A DNA stretch of 64,000 nucleotides, taken from contig JAPFEH010000015.1 of NCBI GenBank assembly GCA_026169195.1, forward strand, positions 1-64,000, in the 5' to 3' direction. Source of the stretch: Dysosmobacter sp. (GTDB lineage: Bacteria; Bacillota; Clostridia; Oscillospirales; Oscillospiraceae). Below are positions 16,181 to 25,101 of this stretch, one piece after another. Under the pieces are notes generated by a model that was given only the letters and a program-made list of their open reading frames with translations, did no database searches and was not told where the DNA came from. Every line of letters begins with the position of its first letter. Position 1 is the stretch's first letter. The position numbers were made by a program, and so were the translations under genes.

Positions 16181-16531
16181 TTACAGGATCATGGAGTCCA
16201 CGCAGACATCCACGGCCTTGACGGCCACGCCGGTGTTGCGGGTCACCACGTAACGGACCTCGTTCATAATGGAACGGCAGACCGCAGGCAGGTTGACACC
16301 GTTTTCCACAATGATGTGGAGTTCGATGGAGATGGAGTTGTCATCGTGGTAAGTGATGCTGACGCCCTTGCTCATGGCTTCCCTGCGCAGCAGATGGACC
16401 AGACCGTCGGTCATGGAACGGTAAGCCATGCCCTTCACGCCGAAGCAGTTGGTGGCAGCAATGCCTGCGATGTTGGAAAAAACGGCACTGCTGACGGAGA
16501 CCGCACCTTGTTCAGAGTTGAATTGGATCAT
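16181..16531 (-). CDS. Asp23/Gls24 family envelope stress protein
   Basis: The 116-residue protein matches the Asp23/Gls24 (YloU) family, with repeated V-x-V segments and a GVAVKAVDVCVDS end. Members are small cytoplasmic, membrane-associated proteins linked to alkaline or envelope stress. They typically sit directly before fakA, as here. The start codon follows AAAGGACATTC and is served by a consensus promoter at 16607-16635. A longer upstream frame was rejected because it crosses that promoter. Confidence 0.9.
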   Translation of the reverse strand: MIQFNSEQGAVSVSSAVFSNIAGIAATNCFGVKGMAYRSMTDGLVHLLRREAMSKGVSITYHDDNSISIELHIIVENGVNLPAVCRSIMNEVRYVVTRNTGVAVKAVDVCVDSMIL

Positions 16532-16606
16532 GAGAATGTCCTTTCTTTCATGAATTGGAAAAGGAAGTGCACATACTTCCAGGATCACGCGTACTTTTAG
16601 AGTTTT

Positions 16607-16635
16607 ATTATATACGATTCTTCTGTAAAGTACAA
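16607..16635 (-). promoter_or_regulatory. Strong promoter of the asp23-fakA operon
   Basis: On the minus strand, TTGTAC (16635-16630), a 17-bp spacer and a perfect TATAAT (16612-16607) lie 75 bp before the Asp23 start. Confidence 0.8.
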
Positions 16636-16777
16636 GTCCCAAAAAGAAATCGGAAAGCGGGGGAAAAGCTATTGAAATACAGAGAAGTTTGCCGTAAAAT
16701 AAAACAATCAATGGAAGAGAGGGATGCTGCGGGAACGCTTTGCCAGCTGTGGAGGCATCCCGAAAGGAGGAAGATCC

Positions 16778-17326
16778 ATGCGCGTGATCACCGGCTCCGC
16801 CAGAGGGCGGCGATTGAAGGAACTGGAGGGAATGGAGACCCGTCCAACAACAGACCGGGTGAAGGAAGGGGTGTTCAGTATCATCCAATTTGAAATCGAG
16901 GGCCGTCGGGTTCTGGATCTTTTTGCGGGCACCGGTCAGCTGGGCATTGAATGCCTGAGCCGGGGGGCGGCATCCGCCGTATTTGTGGATCGCCGTGCCG
17001 ATGCGCTGAAGCTCATTCGGGAAAACCTGAAAACCACAGATCTGTCGGAGCGGGCCAGCGTGGTTTCCGGAGACGCTCTGGAGTTTTTAAAGAGCCGGCG
17101 GGAGCGGTTCGATCTGATTTTTCTGGATCCGCCCTACGGTGCGGGGCTTCTGGAGCCTGCGCTGGAGCAGATCGTCAGGTTTGACATTTTATCGCCTCAT
17201 GGTATAATCGTGGCAGAGCATCCCAAAGAGACCGTCCTGCCGCCGCTGCCTGCGCCTTACCGCGTTCATCGTGTGTATCGGTACGGGAAGATCGGCCTGA
17301 CCGTGTGCCGGCGGGATCAAGATTAA
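16778..17326 (+). CDS. rsmD: 16S rRNA (guanine966-N2)-methyltransferase RsmD
   Basis: The 182-residue enzyme methylates G966 of 16S rRNA using S-adenosylmethionine. It begins MRVITGSARGRRL and has the SAM-binding loop LDLFAGTGQLGIE near residues 46-58. The catalytic motif DPPYG lies near residue 118. The start follows AAAGGAGGAAGATCC; an upstream in-frame start would add 18 residues. It is followed by coaD after 18 bp, a pairing that is very common in Firmicutes. Confidence 0.95.
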   Translation: MRVITGSARGRRLKELEGMETRPTTDRVKEGVFSIIQFEIEGRRVLDLFAGTGQLGIECLSRGAASAVFVDRRADALKLIRENLKTTDLSERASVVSGDALEFLKSRRERFDLIFLDPPYGAGLLEPALEQIVRFDILSPHGIIVAEHPKETVLPPLPAPYRVHRVYRYGKIGLTVCRRDQD

Positions 17327-17344
17327 CAAGACGAGGAATCAGTC

Positions 17345-17842
17345 ATGATAAAAACAGCCATCTGCTCCGGCAGTTTTGACCCTGTTACCTTGGGGCATCT
17401 GGATGTGATCCGGCGCGCCGCCGCCTGCTTTGATCGGGTCTGGGTGTGTGTAAGCCCCAATGCGGAAAAGCGAAATCAGCTGTTTACACCGGAACAAAAA
17501 TTGATGCTTGTGGAGGCTGCGGTTGCGGAACTTCCCAATGTGGAGGCAGAGCTGTTTCCGGGCCTTTTGGCGGATTTTGCCGTAGCCCATGGCGCCAATG
17601 TGATCGTCCGGGGCGTCCGGAATGCCACGGACTTTGACGTGGAGTATCAAATGGCGTTGATCAACCGCGGTATCCATCCCCGGCTGGAAACCATGCTGCT
17701 GCCTGCCAGTGCGGAATATCAGCATTTCAGTTCTTCCATGGTGCGGGAAATGATCCGCTATCACCAGCCGCTGGAAAAGTATCTTCCGGCGTCCATTCTT
17801 CCCATGGTGCGGGATTTGATTGAGGAAAAGGAGAATGCATGA
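17345..17842 (+). CDS. coaD: Phosphopantetheine adenylyltransferase
   Basis: The 165-residue enzyme joins ATP and 4'-phosphopantetheine to make dephospho-CoA in the penultimate step of coenzyme A synthesis. The nucleotidyltransferase motif GSFDPVTLGHLDVI lies near residues 9-22, RGVRNATDFDVEYQMA near 88, and the ATP-binding SSSMVRE near 125. Length matches the family. It overlaps the next gene by 4 bp (ATGA), so the coiled-coil protein behind it is translationally coupled. Confidence 0.97.
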   Translation: MIKTAICSGSFDPVTLGHLDVIRRAAACFDRVWVCVSPNAEKRNQLFTPEQKLMLVEAAVAELPNVEAELFPGLLADFAVAHGANVIVRGVRNATDFDVEYQMALINRGIHPRLETMLLPASAEYQHFSSSMVREMIRYHQPLEKYLPASILPMVRDLIEEKENA

Positions 17843-18369
17843 TGGCAAACAGTGATATCAACCGCCTGATCGATATGTTATATGAGCGGATCGAGGACGC
17901 AAAGGCACCTGCGCTGAAGCCGAATATGAGCATGGTGGACCGGGATGAAATGCTGGATCTGCTGGATGAGCTGCGCGCTGCATTGCCGGTTGAGATCAAG
18001 CGGGCGCAGGAGCTGCTGGTGGCTCGTGAAAAGTTTGTGGAGGATGCCAAGCGGGATGTAGAGCGTATGATGCGTCAGGCGGAGCTGGAGGCGCGCACCA
18101 AGATCTCCGACAGCGAGGTGCTGTATGCCGCGAAAGAGAAGGCACGCCAGATCATCGCCCATGCAGAGGACCGTTCCCGCCAGCTGTATCAGGTTGCCAA
18201 TGAGTACGCTGAGGACGCTTTGGCCAGAACGGAGGAGGCCGTTCAGGCTGCATTGGATGAAGTGAAGCAGTCCCGCCTGCGCTACCGCAGCGCCTCCGCT
18301 GAAAAAATGCAGCAGCAAAGGGAAAAGCTGGAAGGCAGAGCGCCTCAGGAGGAAGAAGGGGAGGAGTAA
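17839..18369 (+). CDS. Coiled-coil protein coupled to coaD, unknown function
   Basis: The 176-residue protein is highly charged and predicted as a long helix with coiled-coil character from about residue 50 to 165, with many Glu, Arg and Ala. It recalls the peripheral-stalk style of ATP synthase subunit b/H-like proteins but lacks a membrane anchor, and no ATP synthase genes are near. The start overlaps the coaD stop; a second ATG is adjacent. A role in organising a complex is possible; nothing specific can be claimed. A strong hairpin follows about 100 bp later. Confidence 0.75.
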   Translation: MMANSDINRLIDMLYERIEDAKAPALKPNMSMVDRDEMLDLLDELRAALPVEIKRAQELLVAREKFVEDAKRDVERMMRQAELEARTKISDSEVLYAAKEKARQIIAHAEDRSRQLYQVANEYAEDALARTEEAVQAALDEVKQSRLRYRSASAEKMQQQREKLEGRAPQEEEGEE

Positions 18370-18469
18370 GCCTGACTCCGGTTGGGCTCCTCAAAAATTT
18401 GTTGAAAATGACGGAAAAGACGGGGAAACTTTTGGGCTGAATATGCTATCTTGCGGTTTCCTTGAATGA

Positions 18470-18511
18470 AAAAGCACCGCCGACACAATATATTGTGTCG
18501 GCGGTGCTTTT
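18470..18511. terminator. Long perfect hairpin terminator before mraZ
   Basis: AAAAGCACCGCCGACACAATA pairs base for base with its complement at 18491-18511, giving a 21-bp arm palindrome with A and T flanks. It ends the rsmD-coaD operon. It lies inside the 368-bp gap before mraZ. Confidence 0.92.
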
Positions 18512-18615
18512 CTGATTTACGTCAACTATACGGGGAAGTGCAGGAAAAAGATAGAAAAATGCCCAAATATCGGGAAAATGCCAGCTTTTCCTTCCGGGCT
18601 GTCGGAAAAAAAGCC

Positions 18616-18643
18616 TTGCATTTTTGGGTGAATTTGCTATACT
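18616..18643 (+). promoter_or_regulatory. Promoter of the dcw (mraZ) operon
   Basis: TTGCAT (18616-18621), a 16-bp spacer and TATACT (18638-18643) lie about 95 bp before mraZ and immediately upstream of the MraZ-type repeats. Confidence 0.7.
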
Positions 18644-18655
18644 CAAACTACATGG

Positions 18656-18680
18656 TGGGGAAAAGTGGGGGCTTTTGGGT
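18656..18680 (+). promoter_or_regulatory. MraZ operator: three TGGGN boxes at 10-bp spacing
   Basis: TGGGG (18656-18660), TGGGG (18666-18670) and TGGGT (18676-18680) are separated by 5 bp each. Known MraZ proteins bind direct TGGGN repeats with 5-nt spacers, so this fits autoregulation of the operon just downstream of the transcription start. Confidence 0.85.
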
Positions 18681-18737
18681 GTATAGTGTCATAGATTCCC
18701 CATTCTGTCCCAAAAAGAGAGAAGGAGGGGAACGCGG

Positions 18738-19181
18738 ATGGCACGGTTGATGGGAAAATCCAACAACAGCATTGATACCAAAGGCCGTCTGGTGATCCCT
18801 TCCAACATGCGGGAAGCACTGGGAGACACGTTCTATATCACCATCGGCGCAGAGCACTGCCTGACGGTCTATCCGCAGGCCAAGTGGGAGCAGATGTCTG
18901 AGGATATGGATGATCTGCCCTATACCGAGGCGCGGGCGTTAACCCTGCTGTATGCCAATGCAGTGGAGTGCCAGCCGGACGGACAGGGACGCGTGCTGAT
19001 CCCTGCCAATCTTCGCAAATATGCGGGGTTGAAAAAGACAGCCACCATTGTGGGACTCAATACCTCTGCCGAGATCTGGGACGAAGAGACGTGGTCTTTG
19101 CGGGAACAGAGGATGCTGGAGGAGGATGACATGGCAGCAGCCATGGATGCCCTTGCCCGTGCCCGGCGGAATCGGGGGTGA
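18738..19181 (+). CDS. mraZ: Transcriptional regulator MraZ
   Basis: The 147-residue protein has two tandem SpoVT/AbrB-like MraZ domains. The first starts [19 protein letters not shown] and the second contains [15 protein letters not shown]. MraZ forms a ring and represses the division and cell-wall operon it heads by binding TGGGN repeats, which are present at 18656-18680. It starts 14 bp after GGAGGGG, and rsmH follows at once. Length is usual for the family. Confidence 0.96.
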   Translation: MARLMGKSNNSIDTKGRLVIPSNMREALGDTFYITIGAEHCLTVYPQAKWEQMSEDMDDLPYTEARALTLLYANAVECQPDGQGRVLIPANLRKYAGLKKTATIVGLNTSAEIWDEETWSLREQRMLEEDDMAAAMDALARARRNRG

Positions 19182-19186
19182 GCGTC

Positions 19187-20134
19187 GTGGAATATGCACA
19201 TAAGTCAGTGCTGCTGGAAGAATGCTTGGAAGCGCTTCACATCCGCCCTGACGGGATTTATGTAGATGGAACTCTGGGCCGCGCGGGACACTCTTTGGAG
19301 ATCGTGCGGAGACTGGAACGGGGACGGCTGATTGGAATTGACCGTGATTTGACAGCGATTGAAGCCGCAAAGGAGCGGCTGGCACCATGGATGGACCGTG
19401 TGACGCTGATCCATGGGAATTTTGCGGATCTGGAGCGGGAACTGCGGGAAAACGGAATCTCTGGCGCAGACGGGATGCTGTTTGATCTGGGTGTTTCCTC
19501 CCCGCAGCTGGATGATGCGTCCCGGGGCTTTTCCTATATGCAGGATGCGCCGCTGGATATGCGGATGGATACCTCGGCGCCGCTGACGGCTTATGAAGTC
19601 GTCAATCAATGGAGTTATGAGGAACTGCGCCGCATCTTATATGAATATGGCGAGGAGCGGTACGCTCCGGCAATCGCCAAAGCTGTGGTCCGCACGCGGG
19701 AAACCCGTGCCATTGAGACGACCTTGGAGCTGGTGGATGTGATTAAAGGAGCCATGCCTCCGGCAGCTCTGCGGGAAAAGCAGCATCCGGCCAAGCGCAG
19801 CTTTCAGGCCATCCGCATTGCTGTGAATGGAGAACTGGATGCGCTTCCTCCGATGTTGAAAGCGGCAGTGGATTTCCTGAATCCCGGCGGACGGCTGGCG
19901 GTGATTACCTTCCATTCGCTGGAGGACCGCATTGTCAAGCGCGCCATGCAGGACATGGCTAGAGGATGCACCTGCCCGCCGGAATTTCCGGTATGTGTGT
20001 GTGGAAAGAAGCCGAAGATCAAGCTGCTGACCCGGAAGCCGATCGTTTCCGGAACGGCGGAGTTGGCGGACAACCCCCGCGCCCGCAGCGCAAAGCTGCG
20101 AGTGGCGGAGAAATGCGACCCCGTTTCCCTGTAA
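19187..20134 (+). CDS. rsmH: 16S rRNA (cytosine1402-N4)-methyltransferase RsmH
   Basis: The 315-residue enzyme (MraW) methylates C1402 of 16S rRNA. It begins EYAHKSVLLEECLEAL and has the SAM-binding GTLGRAGHS near residue 33. VNGELDALP and ITFHSLEDRIVK are the typical C-terminal family signatures. GTG at 19187 was chosen because GGGGGTGA sits six bases before it and it gives the usual N-terminus; GTG at 19178 is an alternative that overlaps the mraZ stop. It is the second gene of the dcw operon. Confidence 0.96.
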   Translation: MEYAHKSVLLEECLEALHIRPDGIYVDGTLGRAGHSLEIVRRLERGRLIGIDRDLTAIEAAKERLAPWMDRVTLIHGNFADLERELRENGISGADGMLFDLGVSSPQLDDASRGFSYMQDAPLDMRMDTSAPLTAYEVVNQWSYEELRRILYEYGEERYAPAIAKAVVRTRETRAIETTLELVDVIKGAMPPAALREKQHPAKRSFQAIRIAVNGELDALPPMLKAAVDFLNPGGRLAVITFHSLEDRIVKRAMQDMARGCTCPPEFPVCVCGKKPKIKLLTRKPIVSGTAELADNPRARSAKLRVAEKCDPVSL

Positions 20135-20266
20135 AGACCTGCTGCGGGATGCGGCAGTCATCGGAGAAGCGGCGGGAGAGTCGGACAGGCCTCAGGAACT
20201 GTTCCGGTGATACCAAAGAAAAGGCCCCGCAGGAGCGGAGCTTTTGCGGGGAAAGGAGAAAACACT

Positions 20267-20818
20267 ATGGCAGCAACGGCTCGGGAACTGCGATACCGGC
20301 AGGGCGGTTATTCCGTAGACGGAAATCTGGCCCGTGAATTGGATTGGGCGGTTCGGGAACGGGAACTGCGCCATGCAGGAGAGGCGCCCCGTCATCAGGA
20401 ACAGGCGGTGGTCCATGAGCGGCCAAAGGTTCTGGTGCGGGAACGCCAGCAGATATCCCTGTTTTCCGTGCTGGGCTTTGCGGCTGTGGCAGGGCTGGCG
20501 GTTCTGGTGCTCATGAGCTATATCCAGCTGACGGCGCTGACCGCGGATACGGTAGCGCTGAAGCAGCAGCTGACCAGTCTGGAAACGGAGCATGCCACAT
20601 TGACTTCCCAATATGAGCAGATGTTTGACCTGACAACCGTGCGGACAGCGGCGGAGGCCGCGGGGATGACCAAGCCCAGCGCCAGTCAGATCTGCTATTT
20701 GGATGTGTCCGGCGGAGACCGGGCTGTGGTCTATCAGGCAGAGGAGCCCAGCGTACTCAGCAGTGTTCTGACCTCGCTGAGCCACAGTTTCTATGCCGTG
20801 GTGGAATATTTCCAGTGA
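20267..20818 (+). CDS. ftsL: FtsL-like septum formation protein
   Basis: The 183-residue protein has a cytoplasmic N-terminus rich in Arg and Glu (about 1-65) and one membrane helix (about 67-87). An extracellular helix with coiled-coil character follows (about 88-120, with LKQQLTSLETEHATL). This bitopic layout between rsmH and a penicillin-binding protein gene is the position and form of FtsL, which links divisome proteins. Sequence conservation of FtsL is always low. The start follows AAAGGAGAAAACACT. The N-terminal tail is longer than in most FtsL proteins. Confidence 0.8.
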   Translation: MAATARELRYRQGGYSVDGNLARELDWAVRERELRHAGEAPRHQEQAVVHERPKVLVRERQQISLFSVLGFAAVAGLAVLVLMSYIQLTALTADTVALKQQLTSLETEHATLTSQYEQMFDLTTVRTAAEAAGMTKPSASQICYLDVSGGDRAVVYQAEEPSVLSSVLTSLSHSFYAVVEYFQ

Positions 20819-20904
20819 CCGACGCATTATAATGCACCAGTCATGTACCGGCCGCTGCCGGCGGCTGGACCCGTGTGCCGCAGTCACTATATGATGTATG
20901 ATAC

Positions 20905-20950
20905 AGCGGGGAGGGAGAAGAACAGCTTCTCGCTCCCCCCGCTCATTTTT
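20905..20950 (+). terminator. Terminator-like hairpin between ftsL and the PBP gene
   Basis: AGCGGGG with GGAGAAG pairs against CTTCT and CCCCGCT, with a small bulge, and is followed by CATTTTTG. It lies within the 196-bp ftsL-PBP gap inside the operon, so it could lower downstream transcription rather than end it. A TATAAT at 20829-20834 upstream has no good -35 box. Confidence 0.55.
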
Positions 20951-21014
20951 GCCCGATGACCCGACGGGGCGTGGCTGCCGCTGACGGGTGCTTGATCCGA
21001 GGAGGAATTGGAAT

Positions 21015-23501
21015 ATGCCCACAAATCCCCGCAGAAAAAGTGATGCGGCCCGGCGCGCCAATCAGGTGGTCCGCAGCCGGACGGTGCTGGTGATGCTGCT
21101 TTTGGGTGTGCTCACCTTTTTGATGCTGTTTTGGAAGCTCTATGATTTGCAGATCAACCGTCATGAAGAACTGCAGGGCAGGGCTGTCAACCAGCAGACG
21201 CTCAGCGCGGTGGTCACGGCGTCCCGCGGGACCATTTACGATCGGGGCGGTTACATTATGGCGGCTTCTGCCACGGCGGAAACCGTGCTGCTGTCCCCCA
21301 GAGATGTGGCGGCTTTTGTAAAGAGTCAGGAAAAAGCAAATGAGGAAGCGGCGCAGAAGGCGGCGGAAAAGGGAGAGACCTATACGGCGCCGCCCGTGCG
21401 GGATCAGGCGTATATTGCCCGCGGATTGAGCCGGATCCTGCAGGTGGATCAGGAAAAAATCGAGAAGTGGATGGCGGACACGGATGATGCCTATGTGGAG
21501 GTCAAGAAAAAGGTAGAGCAGGCGGAGGCCGATGAGGTCCGCCGCTTTATGAACGGTGAGATCGACGAGGAGGGAAATGCGCTTACCACGGTGAACGATA
21601 AAGGAAACACCGTGTTGATCGCGAATCCCAAAAAGGGACCGACCCGTTTGCAGGGGATCTGGATGCAGCCGGACTCCAAGCGGTATTATCCATACAGCTC
21701 TCTGGCAGCCAACGTGCTTGGATTTGTCAACGCGGACAATCAGGGAGGCGTTGGACTGGAAGCCAAATATAATGATCTGCTGGAGGGAACGGCCGGTATG
21801 ACCGTCAGCTCCAAGAATGCGGCGGGTACGGAAATGCCCAATTCGTACAGCAAGTATTTTGACGCCGAGGATGGCCATGATCTGGTCTTGACGCTGGATG
21901 TTGAGGTTCAGTCTTACTTGGAAAAGGGCATCGCAAGCATGGTGAAAAAGTTTGATGCCAAAAACGGCGCCACGGGGATCGTCATGGACGTGAATACCGG
22001 CGCTCTGGTGGCCATGGCTTCTTATCCAAACTATGACTCCAACCAGTATGGCACGCTGATTGACGAGTCGCTGCAAAAAAAGCTGGAAGACACGTTGGCG
22101 AAGCTGGAACAGCAGCGGAGCACCTATCCGACCGAAGAGGCCTATCAGGCTGCGGTAAGTGAGGCGAAAAGCGCGGCGGTGCAGACCTCCTGGCGTAATA
22201 AGTGCATTGACTCCACCTATGAGCCGGGCTCCACCTTTAAGCCCATCACCTTGGCAATTGCGCTGGAGGAGGGACTGATCAACAAAAACTCCACCTTCCA
22301 CTGCACAGGCTCTGTGAAGGTTCCGGGGTGGCACAAGGCCATCAATTGCTCCAAGCGGGCCGGACATGGCACCCAGACACTGGAGCAGGCCGTGAGAAAT
22401 TCCTGCAACCCGGCGTTTATCAGCATGGGACTCAAGGTGGGAACAGAGACCTATTACAAGTATCTCAAATCCTTTGGCCTCATGGAAAAGACCGGTGTGG
22501 ATATGATCGGTGAGGTCGCCGGTATTTTTGCCGGAGAAGAGCAGTTCAACTCCAATGTGGTATCGCTGGCCTCCTATTCCTTCGGGCAGACGTTTAACGT
22601 GACGCCGCTGGAGCTGATCCGTGCACAGGCGGCCTGCATCAACGGCGGCTACCTGTATACGCCTTACGTGCTGGAACAGGAGCTGGACAAAGACGGCAAC
22701 ATTCTGTACCAGCATGAAACCGCTCCGGTCCGTCAGGTCATCAGTGAGGAGACCTCCGCCACGGTTCGGGAATGTCTGGAATATGTTGTGGCGAAGGGCG
22801 GCGGTAAAAACGGTCAGGTAGCCGGTTACCGGATCGGCGGCAAAACCGGCACGGCTGATAAAACGGGAACCAGAACTGCCGAAAATCCCCGCGGTGATGT
22901 GGTGGTATCCTTTATGTGCTTTGCTCCGGCGGATGATCCGCAGTATATCATGCTGCTGACGCTGGATACCCCCAGCCGGAATACCGGCACACCGGTCTTT
23001 GGCGGAACCATGGTGGCTCCGGTTGCGTCCGGTATTATGGCGGATATCCTGCCGGTGCTGGGGATCGAGCCGGATTATACGGCTGAGGAACTGGCGGGTG
23101 CTGACACCAATGTGCCGAATGTGGTGGGCGCAACGGTGGAAAACGCCAAGGCAAAACTGAAAGCGGCTGGATTTGCCTGCCGGACAGTGGGCAGCGGAGA
23201 CACCGTTACGGATCAGACTCCGGCAGGCGGCGCCATCGTGCCCAACAACGCTACGGTAGTGCTGTATCTGGGGGCTGAGAAAGGGAATCAACCGGCTGTC
23301 ATGCCCAATGTGGTGGGACGCACGGCTTCAGAGGCCAACAAGATTTTGGCGGATGCGGGACTGATTATGAAGGTTTCCGGCGCGACGAACGCCAGTGCCG
23401 GAAATGTCAGAGCCATTTCTCAAAGTGTGGATGCCGGTACGGAGTTGAAAGCCGGAACGGTGGTTACGGTTCAGTTTGGTGACAGCGGTGTGCTGGATTA
23501 A
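21015..23501 (+). CDS. Class B penicillin-binding protein (FtsI/SpoVD type) with two PASTA domains
   Basis: This 828-residue peptidoglycan transpeptidase has a membrane anchor at about residues 23-43, a dimerisation domain, and a transpeptidase domain with active-site STFK near residue 405, SCN near 460 and KTGTADKTG near 610. Two PASTA domains follow (about 698-756 and 761-826), beginning VPNVVGATVENAK and MPNVVGRTASEAN. It crosslinks septal or spore wall peptides. In this cluster position it may be the vegetative FtsI, the sporulation SpoVD, or serve both. The start follows GAGGAGGAATTGGAAT. Confidence 0.93.
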   Translation: MPTNPRRKSDAARRANQVVRSRTVLVMLLLGVLTFLMLFWKLYDLQINRHEELQGRAVNQQTLSAVVTASRGTIYDRGGYIMAASATAETVLLSPRDVAAFVKSQEKANEEAAQKAAEKGETYTAPPVRDQAYIARGLSRILQVDQEKIEKWMADTDDAYVEVKKKVEQAEADEVRRFMNGEIDEEGNALTTVNDKGNTVLIANPKKGPTRLQGIWMQPDSKRYYPYSSLAANVLGFVNADNQGGVGLEAKYNDLLEGTAGMTVSSKNAAGTEMPNSYSKYFDAEDGHDLVLTLDVEVQSYLEKGIASMVKKFDAKNGATGIVMDVNTGALVAMASYPNYDSNQYGTLIDESLQKKLEDTLAKLEQQRSTYPTEEAYQAAVSEAKSAAVQTSWRNKCIDSTYEPGSTFKPITLAIALEEGLINKNSTFHCTGSVKVPGWHKAINCSKRAGHGTQTLEQAVRNSCNPAFISMGLKVGTETYYKYLKSFGLMEKTGVDMIGEVAGIFAGEEQFNSNVVSLASYSFGQTFNVTPLELIRAQAACINGGYLYTPYVLEQELDKDGNILYQHETAPVRQVISEETSATVRECLEYVVAKGGGKNGQVAGYRIGGKTGTADKTGTRTAENPRGDVVVSFMCFAPADDPQYIMLLTLDTPSRNTGTPVFGGTMVAPVASGIMADILPVLGIEPDYTAEELAGADTNVPNVVGATVENAKAKLKAAGFACRTVGSGDTVTDQTPAGGAIVPNNATVVLYLGAEKGNQPAVMPNVVGRTASEANKILADAGLIMKVSGATNASAGNVRAISQSVDAGTELKAGTVVTVQFGDSGVLD

Positions 23502-23624
23502 GGCAGATTCTGCAAGATTTTTGGCACTTTTCTCCGTATACTTCACATTTCCTGACGCCTATAATAAAATAACCGTGAAATGGACTGCCGACAGGCGCCG
23601 AAGCTGTGAAAAGGAGCAGAGCGT

Positions 23625-25073
23625 ATGAAGTTGAAAGACATATTGAAGGGGATTGAGATCCTCACCGCCACGGCGGATCTGGAAATGGAGATCCACGGGG
23701 TCAGCTATGATTCCAGAACCACCCGGTCTGGAGATTTGTTTGTTGCGATGCCCGGATTTGCGGCAGACGGCCATACGTTCATTGGAAAGGCTGTGGCTGC
23801 GGGAGCCGCGGCGGTGCTGTGCGAGCGGCTGCCGGAGGAGGCGGTCCCCTGCGTACAGGTGGCGGATGCACGGCGGAGCCTTGCGGTGCTGGGAGCCAAT
23901 TTCTTCCATCATCCAGCGCAGAGCATGACGATGATCGGCGTTACCGGCACCAACGGGAAGACGACAACGACCTATCTTTTGAAGGCGGTTCTGGAACAGG
24001 CCGCAGGCGCAAAGGTGGGATTGATCGGCACCAATCAGAATATGATCGGGAATGAGATCCTTCCCACGGAGCGCACGACACCGGAGTCTTTTGAACTCCA
24101 AAAGCTGTTTGCCCGTATGAGAGACGCGGGCTGCACCCATGTGGTCATGGAGGTTTCCTCCCATGCGCTGACACTGGATCGGGTCTGGGGGGTTCCGTAC
24201 GCAGTCGGCATTTTTACAAATCTGACGCAGGACCATCTTGATTTTCACAAGACCATGGAGGCTTATTGCGACGCCAAGGCCCTCTTGTTCCGCAATTGCG
24301 GGATCGGCGTTGTCAATGCGGATGATGTCTGGACTGCCAGACTGCTGAAGGATGCCGCCTGCACGCCCTTTTTCTACGCGGAACGGGCGGAAGCGGATCT
24401 GCGCGCGGAGGAGATCTCACTGGCGGCGGATCATGTGGCCTTTACGGCTGTGACAAAGGAAGCGCGGGTACCGGTGCGGGTCAATATTCCCGGCGGCTTT
24501 ATGGTGTATAACACCTTGGATGTGCTGGGAGCGGCACTGGCGCTGGGAATTCCGCTGGAACAGAGCGCGGCAGTGCTGGCACGGGTGCCGCATGTCAAGG
24601 GCAGGGTGGAGGTGGTCCCCACGCCCGGTAAAGATTATACAATCCTGATCGACTATGCCCACTCTCCGGATGGAATGGTGAATGTGCTTTCCACCGTAAA
24701 GGGGTTTGCCGGAGGGAGAACCATTGCGCTGTTCGGGTGCGGCGGTGACCGGGATAAGACCAAGCGGCCCAAAATGGGGCGGGTTGCCGCGGAGCTGGCA
24801 GATTTTGCGGTGGTGACCACCGACAATCCCCGCACGGAAAAGCCGGCTGATATCATTGCGGATATTCTGCCGGGGTTTGCAGGCAGCGATACGCCCTATG
24901 TGGTCGTGGAGGACCGGATCGAGGCCATTCACTGGGCCATGGATCATGCGCAGAAGGGAGATGTGATCGTCCTCTGCGGAAAGGGACATGAGACCTATCA
25001 GGAGATCAACCACGTGAAGCACCATATGGATGAACGGGAAATCGTGGCAGATTACCTGAAAAACGGAAATTGA
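23625..25073 (+). CDS. murE: UDP-N-acetylmuramoyl-L-alanyl-D-glutamate-2,6-diaminopimelate ligase
   Basis: The 482-residue Mur ligase adds the third amino acid to the peptidoglycan precursor. The ATP-binding GTNGKTTTTYLL lies near residue 107. DNPRTE lies near residue 400 and is the signature that selects meso-diaminopimelate rather than lysine, so the organism probably has a meso-DAP wall. Length is typical. It follows the PBP gene after 123 bp containing a TATAAT at about 23562, which may be a weak internal promoter. murF does not follow. Confidence 0.96.
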   Translation: MKLKDILKGIEILTATADLEMEIHGVSYDSRTTRSGDLFVAMPGFAADGHTFIGKAVAAGAAAVLCERLPEEAVPCVQVADARRSLAVLGANFFHHPAQSMTMIGVTGTNGKTTTTYLLKAVLEQAAGAKVGLIGTNQNMIGNEILPTERTTPESFELQKLFARMRDAGCTHVVMEVSSHALTLDRVWGVPYAVGIFTNLTQDHLDFHKTMEAYCDAKALLFRNCGIGVVNADDVWTARLLKDAACTPFFYAERAEADLRAEEISLAADHVAFTAVTKEARVPVRVNIPGGFMVYNTLDVLGAALALGIPLEQSAAVLARVPHVKGRVEVVPTPGKDYTILIDYAHSPDGMVNVLSTVKGFAGGRTIALFGCGGDRDKTKRPKMGRVAAELADFAVVTTDNPRTEKPADIIADILPGFAGSDTPYVVVEDRIEAIHWAMDHAQKGDVIVLCGKGHETYQEINHVKHHMDEREIVADYLKNGN

Positions 25074-25101
25074 AGAGAACGCACAAAAGGGAGAGAGACC
25101 T

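Noticed and set aside
20220-20256. GC-rich inverted repeat CCCCGCA...TGCGGGG before ftsL
   Set aside because: It has no T run and lies within 15 bp of the ribosome binding site; likely chance in GC-rich sequence.
20943-23291. A 782-codon open frame on the minus strand opposite the penicillin-binding protein gene
   Set aside because: It is a by-product of GC-rich codon use; the + strand protein has complete family motifs, and the antisense frame has no recognisable domain or ribosome binding site.
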